Below, in pieces: positions 1 to 5,038 of a stretch of 5,038 bases of DNA. The stretch covers positions 1 to 5,038 of the forward strand of contig JAOUET010000137.1 of NCBI GenBank assembly GCA_029858605.1. The letters run 5' to 3'. The notes beneath the pieces were generated by a model that was not told the origin of the DNA, did not search any database, and was given only the letters and a program-made list of their open reading frames with translations. This stretch comes from Coriobacteriia bacterium. GTDB taxonomy: Bacteria; Actinomycetota; Coriobacteriia; Anaerosomatales; JAENZW01. Positions within the stretch are counted from its first letter, which is position 1. Every line of letters begins with the position of its first letter. Both the position numbers and the translations under genes were made by a program.

Positions 1-1800
1 CCAGCCGTCAAGCATGTACTGGGTGACGCGTTCCGATCCCTCCACCGGCGAGCCCACACCGCCGAAGATGACGTGGACACCGCTCGCCACGGCATACACC
101 GCGATCTCGATCGCCTTCTCGCTGAACCACTCCGGGCTGATACCGACGGCCGGGAGATCCGAGATGTCGTCGCCGAGACCACCTTCCTCGACGACCTCGG
201 AGAGGATCGTCAGGATGCGGGTGTTGTCCACGCATGAGCCGAGATGCAGGACCGGCGGGATTCCCACGGTCTCGCAGACCTCAGCGAGGCCGGGACCAGC
301 GAACGACATGGTCTCGGGAGTCAGCAAGCCGTACTTGCCGCTCGTGATCGCCGCGCATCCCGTGACTACGACGAGCACATTGTTGGCTATCAGCTCGCGG
401 ACAACGTGGGTCACTCCGACGTCCTGCACGTTGCGAGGATTGCTGCAACCGACCACTGCAGCCAGGCCGCGGATCCTTCCGTTGATGATGTTGTCGTTCA
501 GCGGCCGGAAGCTGGCTCTCATCTTTCCACCGAGCATGTAGCGGATGTATTCGTGCGAGAAGCCCGCCACCAGAGGCTCGCTGACCTTCGGAATGTGGAT
601 CTCGCCGCGGTTGGAGAAGTTCTCGACGGCTTTGCGGACGATCTCTTCGGCCGCCACGCGCGGGTGGTGCTCGTCGGCCTCTATGTGGATGTCGTTCTCA
701 CCGACCTTGGCCTTGGGTGATGTGCTGATGAGAAGCGTGTGGAAGTTGGAGGCGACGTCCGCGAGGCCCTGGAAGATGCACTGTACGTCGACGACCATCG
801 CCTCGACCGCTCCGGTGAGCACCGCCAGCTCCTGGTGGAGCATGTTGCCTGCCGGAGGCACGCCCTGTCTCATGAGCGCCTCGTTCGCCGTGCAGCAGAT
901 GCCGGCTATGTTGATTCCCTTGGCCCCGACAGATTCTGCGAGCTTCTTCATCTCCTCGCTGCGGGCGACGTCGATGATGACTGACGACAGCAGGGGTTCG
1001 TGACCGTGGATGAGGATGTTCACCGCATCCTCGGACAGGACACCCAGGTTGGCGGCGCTTCTGATTGGAATCGGAGTGCCGAAGATGATGTCCTGGAGGT
1101 CGGTGGCGAGCATCGAGCCGCCCCATCCGCTGCCGAGCGCACACTTCACGCTGGAATCCAGGATGTGCACGTAGTTCTGGTCGTTGCCGGGAGCCGTGCT
1201 GTTCAACGTCTCGACGATCTCCCTGTCGATTCCACGCGGTACGACGCCCAGCTCGCGCCAGAGCTTCTGGCGGGGCTGGGGTGCCCGGTGGGTGTAGACG
1301 ACTTCGCCGGTCTGCTGGCCGAACTGTGCTATTGCGATGTCAGCGACCTCGCTCGCCAGCGTGTTCACGTCCTTGCCGTCGATGTCGATACCCATGTGTT
1401 CGGCGACTCGGACGAGCTTTACCTCGTCCTTGACTGCGAACCCTTCGACCTCTCCGTCGGCGATCGCCTTGAGCATGAGTGCCACATCACGGCCGTGGTC
1501 CGAGTGCGCCGCGGCACCGGCCGCGACCATTCGCGCGAAGTTGCGCGCAGCGATCGTCTCGATCGTCGCGCCGCACACACCACGCTTGTTCTCCTTGTCT
1601 TTGCCTGAGATGCGGCAGGGACCCATTGCGCAGAACTTGCAGCACGATCCCTCGGCTCCTATCGGGCATGGCTTCATGGCTCCGGCTCGCGAGAACACCG
1701 TATCGATCTCGCAAGCTGCCGCGACCGCGAGCATCTCGTCGGCCGTGGGGTCTATGCTGACCTTTTGCTCTTCGGCCTGCTTCTTCTTGTCGTCACCCAT
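1..1800 (-). CDS. acsA: Anaerobic Ni-Fe CO dehydrogenase catalytic subunit (AcsA/CooS), 3' end cut by window edge
   Basis: Cytoplasmic enzyme interconverting CO2 and CO; in a CODH/ACS complex the CO goes on to acetyl-CoA synthase. An uninterrupted frame of 600 codons runs from the ATG at 1798-1800 to base 1 with no stop; family members are about 630-675 residues, so only a short C-terminus is missing. N-terminal cysteines C45 and C53 (D-cluster) and C54, C57, C62, C76 (B-cluster) match the known family spacing. C-cluster ligands are present: the HGH motif (H265/H267), C303 in GICCT, C341 in VQCIF, C452 in GCSNP, C482 in GCAA and C523 in GSCVDN. The acid-base residues appear as H99/H102 (AAHSDHGR) and K562 (SEKA). 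The CCTANE motif and the neighbouring acsD, cooC and acsV favour the ACS-partnered type over a stand-alone CooS. It is last in the visible operon, 30 bases after acsD. The start is supported by an AAGGAAGG element 6 bases upstream. Family call is very secure; the acsA rather than cooS label rests on context. Confidence 0.96.
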   Translation of the reverse strand, partial: MGDDKKKQAEEQKVSIDPTADEMLAVAAACEIDTVFSRAGAMKPCPIGAEGSCCKFCAMGPCRISGKDKENKRGVCGATIETIAARNFARMVAAGAAAHSDHGRDVALMLKAIADGEVEGFAVKDEVKLVRVAEHMGIDIDGKDVNTLASEVADIAIAQFGQQTGEVVYTHRAPQPRQKLWRELGVVPRGIDREIVETLNSTAPGNDQNYVHILDSSVKCALGSGWGGSMLATDLQDIIFGTPIPIRSAANLGVLSEDAVNILIHGHEPLLSSVIIDVARSEEMKKLAESVGAKGINIAGICCTANEALMRQGVPPAGNMLHQELAVLTGAVEAMVVDVQCIFQGLADVASNFHTLLISTSPKAKVGENDIHIEADEHHPRVAAEEIVRKAVENFSNRGEIHIPKVSEPLVAGFSHEYIRYMLGGKMRASFRPLNDNIINGRIRGLAAVVGCSNPRNVQDVGVTHVVRELIANNVLVVVTGCAAITSGKYGLLTPETMSFAGPGLAEVCETVGIPPVLHLGSCVDNTRILTILSEVVEEGGLGDDISDLPAVGISPEWFSEKAIEIAVYAVASGVHVIFGGVGSPVEGSERVTQYMLDGW

Positions 1801-1806
1801 TTGGCA

Positions 1807-1814
1807 CCTTCCTT
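1807..1814 (-). promoter_or_regulatory. Ribosome binding site of acsA
   Basis: AAGGAAGG on the minus strand ends 6 bases before the ATG at 1798-1800, and its AGGA core lies 9 bases away. No other in-frame start nearby has comparable support, so this fixes the acsA start. Confidence 0.7.
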
Positions 1815-1845
1815 CTGGCAGGCGGGGGGTCTACTGATCCGCCAG
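1815..1845 (-). repeat. Short inverted repeat across the acsD stop codon, potential mRNA hairpin
   Basis: On the minus strand CTGGCGG (1839-1845) can pair with CTGCCAG (1815-1821) to give seven base pairs including one G-U, around a 17-base loop that contains the acsD TAG and a run of six C. An alternative five-pair stem is GGCGG with CCGCC (1821-1825 and 1839-1843). The 3' arm abuts the acsA ribosome binding site. No U-run follows, so it is not a typical intrinsic terminator. The pairing is visible in the sequence; any role in acsA translation or mRNA processing is conjecture, and a stem this short can arise by chance in GC-rich DNA. Confidence 0.25.
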
Positions 1846-2778
1846 ACCTTGCAGCGTCTTCTTCACGAGAGCGATAGCCTCGGGATGTCGCATCACCAGT
1901 ACGTCGGCACCGCCCATCGCCAACGTGGTTGCAGTGGTGGCCTCCCAGAGCACGCCGCGCGCTCTCGCGTCGCCCCACGCGGGCTCCTCTTGTGCAGTGG
2001 CTTTGGCTTCCTTGGCTCGCCACGCTTCCTTGCCCAGGTTCACGATCATCGGCATCTGGGTCATGTCGTCGTTCTGGGTGAGTGCGGCGATGCGCAAACG
2101 CTCCATAACGGTGTAGCTGTACTCGATTCCGTACCCGACAGAACCTGTCGACGGATCGATCAGGATTCGGTCGGCGGCCAGCCCCATCTGCGTGATCAGG
2201 ATGTTGAGCTGCTTCGCCATGTTGACGTCGATGGGCGTCTCGGCGATGACGACGTGCCCGTAGCCGAGGGCCGCGGCGGTTATCGGCTTGTAGTTGTCCT
2301 CGGTCGCGGGTCCGAAGGCGATGGACGTGTCTGATACCGCCTCGGCGACCTTCTTGAGCACGTCGGCGTCCTTGTCCGCGTTCCCGCTTCCGTACACGAG
2401 CACGGGTACGCTGACGGCGTCGACGACCGAGCGCACCACGGACGCCGCGTCCTGTGGGGAAGCGTCGTCGCGGTTCGGGTCCGTCGATGCAAGCTGCACG
2501 CACACCATGTCCGCGCCAAACTGCTCCACGCAGGCCTTCGCCCATGTGGCCGGATCGGAGACGACGTCGCCCAGCGCATCGGCCAGAGTCGCCGGCCATT
2601 CTGCGGGCGCCTTGTCGAATACCTCCATGGCGATCGCGGGAAGGTGGGGCATCTCTCCGTCGAAGAGGTAGAACGGCAGCGCCGTCTCTCCTCCCACGGT
2701 CACCGCTCCATCTCCGGAGCCCAGCGTCACCTCACGGATGCTGCCGTTCGACTGTTCTGTCGGAGCCGTGAATCCCAT
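1831..2778 (-). CDS. acsD: Corrinoid iron-sulfur protein small subunit (CODH/ACS delta subunit)
   Basis: Small subunit of the heterodimeric corrinoid iron-sulfur protein, which takes a methyl group from methyl-H4folate via AcsE and delivers it to the A-cluster of acetyl-CoA synthase. From the ATG at 2776-2778 it is 315 residues, close to the roughly 310-325 usual for the family. It is a TIM-barrel protein without a cysteine cluster, as expected, since the Fe4S4 cluster sits on the large subunit. Family-typical stretches are EDNYKPI (about 160-166), AKQLNILITQ (about 188-197), DPSTGSVGYG with EYSYTVMER (208-227), the MTQMPMI segment (about 239-245) with GKEAWRAKEA just after it, and a WGD near 268. 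A GTG at 2785-2787 would add three residues but lies inside the ribosome binding site, so ATG is preferred. The start is 12 bases after the folD stop. The large subunit gene acsC is not adjacent on either side. Identification is secure; cytoplasmic. Confidence 0.94.
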   Translation of the reverse strand: MGFTAPTEQSNGSIREVTLGSGDGAVTVGGETALPFYLFDGEMPHLPAIAMEVFDKAPAEWPATLADALGDVVSDPATWAKACVEQFGADMVCVQLASTDPNRDDASPQDAASVVRSVVDAVSVPVLVYGSGNADKDADVLKKVAEAVSDTSIAFGPATEDNYKPITAAALGYGHVVIAETPIDVNMAKQLNILITQMGLAADRILIDPSTGSVGYGIEYSYTVMERLRIAALTQNDDMTQMPMIVNLGKEAWRAKEAKATAQEEPAWGDARARGVLWEATTATTLAMGGADVLVMRHPEAIALVKKTLQGLADQ

Positions 2779-2786
2779 TGCGTTCA

Positions 2787-2792
2787 CTCCTC
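2787..2792 (-). promoter_or_regulatory. Ribosome binding site that decides the acsD start
   Basis: GAGGAG on the minus strand overlaps the folD stop codon (TGA, 2791-2793) and lies 8 bases before the ATG at 2776-2778. The upstream in-frame GTG at 2785-2787 shares a base with this element and could not use it. The overlap also suggests that acsD translation is coupled to termination on folD. Confidence 0.75.
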
Positions 2793-3648
2793 AGTCCATG
2801 TTTGTGGCGCGCATCGCGGACAAGAGCGTGTTCTCCATGAGCATGGCGATCGTCATCGGGCCTACGCCACCGGGCACCGGCGTGATGGCAGACGCCCGCT
2901 CCTTTGCCGCCTCGAACTCGACGTCGCCGACGAGACCCGCATCGGTGCGGTTGATGCCCACGTCGATGACCACCGCGCCGGGCTTGATCCAGTCGCCCTT
3001 GATCATCTCGGGTCGACCCACGCCCACAACGAGAACGTCGGCGCGACCAACGACCTCGGCCAGGTCGCGTGTGCGGCTGTGACATATCGTGACGGTCGCG
3101 TGCTGTGCGAGCAGAAGCATCGCGATGGGTTTGCCGACGATGTTGCTGCGCCCGACGACGACCGCTTCCTTTCCCTTCAGCTCGATCCCCGTCTCCTCGA
3201 GCAAGACCATGCAGCCGTGGGGCGTGCAGGGGAGGAACGTCTCCTGGCCGATCATCATCTTGCCCACGCTGATGGGATGGAACCCGTCTACGTCCTTGGC
3301 GGGCGTGATGGCCTCGATGACGGCATCCTCGTCGATGTGTTCCGGAAGGGGAAGCTGGACGAGAATCCCGTGGATCTCGTTCCGCGTGTTGAGTTCGTCT
3401 ACTAGGGCGAGCAGTTCCTGCTGTGACACGTCCTCCGGAAGGGCGTGCTTCTCGGAAAGTATGCCGACCTCGGCACACGCTTTCTCCTTGCTCCTGACGT
3501 AGACCTGGGAAGCCGGATTCTCACCGACGATGACGACGGCGAGACCCGGGGTGACGCCCATGGCCTCCTTCAGTTCGCCCACGCGAGCTGCAATCTGCTC
3601 GCGCCTGCTGGCCGCAATCGCCTTTCCGTCTATGATGGTTGCCGCCAT
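2791..3648 (-). CDS. folD: Bifunctional methylenetetrahydrofolate dehydrogenase / methenyltetrahydrofolate cyclohydrolase
   Basis: Cytoplasmic enzyme that reversibly converts 5,10-methylene-H4folate to methenyl- and then 10-formyl-H4folate. In the Wood-Ljungdahl methyl branch it runs in the reductive direction. It has 285 residues, the normal length. Visible signatures are the catalytic tyrosine and lysine Y50xxxK54, VQLPLP with Q98 (97-102), KDVDG with D121 (118-122), the PCTPHG motif (140-145), the dinucleotide-binding motif GRSNIVGKP (166-174) and the C-terminal PVPGGVGPMT (257-266). No key residue is missing. The ATG is preceded by a strong GAGGAGG element. It lies between cooC (28 bases upstream) and acsD (12 bases downstream), so it is probably dedicated to the one-carbon pathway rather than only to purine and formyl-methionine supply. 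Use of NADPH or NADH cannot be read from the sequence by eye. Confidence 0.97.
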   Translation of the reverse strand: MAATIIDGKAIAASRREQIAARVGELKEAMGVTPGLAVVIVGENPASQVYVRSKEKACAEVGILSEKHALPEDVSQQELLALVDELNTRNEIHGILVQLPLPEHIDEDAVIEAITPAKDVDGFHPISVGKMMIGQETFLPCTPHGCMVLLEETGIELKGKEAVVVGRSNIVGKPIAMLLLAQHATVTICHSRTRDLAEVVGRADVLVVGVGRPEMIKGDWIKPGAVVIDVGINRTDAGLVGDVEFEAAKERASAITPVPGGVGPMTIAMLMENTLLSAMRATNMD

Positions 3649-3653
3649 CGGTT

Positions 3654-3660
3654 CCTCCTC
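3654..3660 (-). promoter_or_regulatory. Ribosome binding site of folD
   Basis: A GAGGAGG element lies 5 bases before the ATG at 3646-3648. It is the strongest Shine-Dalgarno match in the window and is consistent with re-initiation after the 28-base gap following cooC. Confidence 0.8.
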
Positions 3661-3676
3661 GTTGCTCGTGTGCCGG

Positions 3677-4453
3677 TCATACGGTCGCCTGGCGCAGCGC
3701 GGGGACCGCGGAAGCGGTCATCTTGCGTGCGGCCACGAGCGCCGGTGAGTCTTCGGGTAGGTCGAGCAGGCCGAGCCCCTCCAGATCGCACCTGATGATG
3801 CCTTCGTCTGGAGGAACGGTGCCCAGGAGCGGGAGGCCGCACTCTTCGATCGCTCGCGCGAGCATCGGATCGAGCGGTTCATCGACGCGGTTGACCACGA
3901 TGTAGCGGGAGTCGATACCGATGTCGAGTTCGTCGGCGAGTTCGTTCAGTCGTCCGGCGGTGCGAACCCCCCGGACGCTTGGATCGGACACGATGAGCAG
4001 TGCGTTCACATCGCGGGTCGTGCGCCGCGACAGGTGTTCGAGTCCGGCTTCGTTGTCCATGACGACGTACTCGTAGCTGCGCGAAAGATCATCGATGCAG
4101 CCGCGAACCAGGTTGTTCGCGTAGCAGTAGCATCCGGGACCTTCCGGGCGGCCCATGGACAGAAGATCGAACTCACTCGTCTCGACGACGTAGCGATGCA
4201 CGTTGAGTTCGAGCCAGGCGTCCTTGCTCATGCCACCGGGAGTGGCCTGTGTGGACTTCATCATCTCCTCGGTGATCTCGCCGACCGAACGCTCGACCTC
4301 GACGCCCAGGGCTTCGTGAAGCGTGGAGTTGGGATCGGCGTCCACCGCGAGGACCGAACGGGCGCCAAGCTCGCGCAGGGCGCGCACTATCAGTGCGGCC
4401 ATGGTGGTCTTCCCGGTCCCGCCTTTCCCGGCGAGTGCGATCGTGAAGGCCAT
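3677..4453 (-). CDS. cooC: CooC/AcsF-type nickel-insertion ATPase for CODH/ACS maturation
   Basis: SIMIBI-class P-loop ATPase (MinD/ParA-like) of the family that loads nickel into CO dehydrogenase, or in the AcsF branch into acetyl-CoA synthase. It has 258 residues, the usual length. The deviant Walker A motif GKGGTGKTT (9-17) carries the signature lysine K10; VDADPN (37-42) follows, and the switch region DNEAGLEHLSRR starts at 133. The metal-site CxC is present as GCYC (C108 and C110), the pair that binds nickel or zinc at the dimer interface in characterised CooC. IVVNRVDEP (185-193) fits the nucleotide-base recognition segment. The ATG is 2 bases past the stop of the upstream activator gene, with GAGG overlapping that junction, so the two are probably translationally coupled. 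CooC and AcsF cannot be told apart by eye; adjacency to acsD and acsA is compatible with either. No membrane segment or signal peptide. Confidence 0.92.
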   Translation of the reverse strand: MAFTIALAGKGGTGKTTMAALIVRALRELGARSVLAVDADPNSTLHEALGVEVERSVGEITEEMMKSTQATPGGMSKDAWLELNVHRYVVETSEFDLLSMGRPEGPGCYCYANNLVRGCIDDLSRSYEYVVMDNEAGLEHLSRRTTRDVNALLIVSDPSVRGVRTAGRLNELADELDIGIDSRYIVVNRVDEPLDPMLARAIEECGLPLLGTVPPDEGIIRCDLEGLGLLDLPEDSPALVAARKMTASAVPALRQATV

Positions 4454-4455
4454 CG

Positions 4456-5038
4456 CTACCTCACCGCCTTGGAGCGCCCGCGCTCGCGCAGGCGTTCCTC
4501 CGAACGTGGGAAGAGAGAGAGGTCGGTGTGAGGGAAGAACATCGCCGACATGTACGAGTCCATGAATCCTGCATTCACCGACAACTCGACGTAGGTGAGC
4601 ATGCGCGAGACATCCTGAGCCTTCTGAAGCAGCTCTCGAGAAGTGGCCACAGCTCGAGCGCCGAGCAAAGAACCGTTGCCTATGAACAGGAACTTGGACC
4701 GGTCGACCTCAGGCATCATACCCAGCGCGGTCACGCGCTCCAGATCCAGGTAGTGACCGAACCCGCCAGCGACGACAACCTCATCGATCTCGTCGTATTC
4801 GACCTCGACGGTTTCGAGCAGCACGCTGGTGCCGGCGTAGACGGCCGCCTTCGCGCGCATAAGGTTGTCGATGTCGACTTCCGTCAGAAGGATATCCGTG
4901 CCGGTCCCACTGTCCTCAGCCGACACGAGAACGTACTCGAGGCCTCGGGTGCCCTCTCGCACGAAGGGCGTGCCCAAGTCCTCGACGAACTTGCCGTTCC
5001 GTCCGATTGCGCCAGCCATGAACAGCTCGGCCACGCAG
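4456..5038 (-). CDS. acsV: Corrinoid protein reductive activator (RACo/AcsV-like, DUF4445), C-terminal part only
   Basis: C-terminal region of the ATP-dependent activator that reduces the corrinoid iron-sulfur protein from inactive Co(II) to Co(I). The frame is open to the window edge. A GTG at 5032-5034 is preceded in frame by a cysteine codon and lies within a conserved stretch (CVAELFMAGAIGRNGKF), so it is almost certainly internal and the true start is outside the window. About 193 residues are seen of a family usually above 600. Recognisable segments, numbered from that GTG, are TEVDIDNLMRAKAAVYAG (51-68), VVVAGGFGHYLDLE (86-99, ATP-site glycines of the ASKHA fold), FIGNGSLLGAR (117-127) and PHTDLSLFP (168-176). 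The N-terminal 2Fe-2S ferredoxin-like domain expected in this family is not in the window. After PHTDLSLFP there is a charged, arginine-rich tail of about 16 residues. It is followed at once by cooC. A related activator of methyltransferase corrinoid proteins (RamA-like) is less likely given the acs neighbours. Confidence 0.88.
   Translation of the reverse strand, partial: CVAELFMAGAIGRNGKFVEDLGTPFVREGTRGLEYVLVSAEDSGTGTDILLTEVDIDNLMRAKAAVYAGTSVLLETVEVEYDEIDEVVVAGGFGHYLDLERVTALGMMPEVDRSKFLFIGNGSLLGARAVATSRELLQKAQDVSRMLTYVELSVNAGFMDSYMSAMFFPHTDLSLFPRSEERLRERGRSKAVR
4459..4462 (-). promoter_or_regulatory. Ribosome binding site of cooC, just upstream of the activator gene stop
   Basis: GGTGAGG on the minus strand, with the GAGG core here, lies directly before the TAG (4456-4458) of the upstream gene and 5 bases from the cooC ATG. 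The arrangement suggests coupled translation of the two genes. Confidence 0.6.

Noticed and set aside
14..541. Plus-strand open frame of 175 codons
   Set aside because: It lies antisense to the acsA frame, whose C-cluster and active-site motifs are intact across this region. The translation has no recognisable family features; high GC content produces such long shadow frames.
1000..1608. Plus-strand open frame of 202 codons
   Set aside because: It is antisense to the acsA part carrying the HGH motif and central domain. Its Asp/Val/Arg-rich composition is that of an antisense shadow.
1765..2334. Plus-strand open frame of 189 codons over the acsD-acsA junction
   Set aside because: It is antisense to the 5' end of acsA and the 3' half of acsD, both clearly identified, and has no ribosome binding site or motif of its own that I can see.
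1793..2599. Minus-strand open frame of 268 codons overlapping acsD
   Set aside because: It is a different frame of the same strand as acsD. The translation is Arg/Gly/His-rich low-complexity sequence, whereas the acsD frame matches the family throughout.
2644..3405. Plus-strand open frame of 253 codons over folD and acsD
   Set aside because: It is antisense to folD, whose motifs are complete. The composition is rich in His, Asp and Arg with no recognisable domain.
2732..3478. Minus-strand open frame of 248 codons overlapping folD
   Set aside because: It is an out-of-frame shadow of folD, dominated by Arg, Gly and His.
3649..3676. Promoter or terminator in the cooC-folD gap
   Set aside because: The gap is only 28 bases and is largely taken up by the folD ribosome binding site. 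I see no hairpin with a U-run and no convincing -35/-10 pair.
5032..5034. GTG as a start codon for the activator gene
   Set aside because: The frame continues upstream to the window edge, and the residues around this valine belong to a conserved internal stretch of the family. The gene is cut by the window rather than starting here.

Overview
The window is high-GC bacterial DNA, almost entirely coding, with every supported gene on the minus strand. It is an internal slice of a Wood-Ljungdahl (reductive acetyl-CoA) operon. In transcription order, from high to low coordinates, it holds: the C-terminal part of a corrinoid-protein reductive activator (RACo/AcsV type); a CooC/AcsF-type nickel-insertion ATPase; FolD; the small subunit of the corrinoid iron-sulfur protein (AcsD/CdhD); and the first 600 codons of the CO dehydrogenase catalytic subunit (AcsA/CooS). 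Both outer genes run off the window.

The intergenic gaps are 2, 28, 12 and 30 bases, each with a Shine-Dalgarno-like sequence, and there is no room for an internal promoter or terminator. One polycistronic transcript with partial translational coupling is the simplest reading. No RNA gene, mobile element, CRISPR array or long repeat was seen.

The genes fit one pathway. FolD converts methylene-H4folate to formyl-H4folate (reversibly) in the methyl branch. AcsD is half of the corrinoid protein that carries the methyl group to acetyl-CoA synthase. AcsA makes CO from CO2 (or oxidises CO) at its Ni-Fe-S C-cluster. The CooC-type ATPase serves nickel maturation, and the RACo-type protein rescues the corrinoid from the inactive Co(II) state. 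The genes for acetyl-CoA synthase (acsB), the large corrinoid-protein subunit (acsC) and the methyltransferase (acsE) are not in the window and are expected nearby.

The organism is a strict anaerobe able to run the pathway in the acetogenic direction or in reverse. High GC and strong Shine-Dalgarno sites would suit an anaerobic actinobacterial (Coriobacteriia-related), Chloroflexota or Desulfobacterota lineage, but the sequence alone does not settle this. I found no previously undescribed system. The points worth a second look are the start codon of acsD, the gene order, and a small inverted repeat between acsD and acsA.
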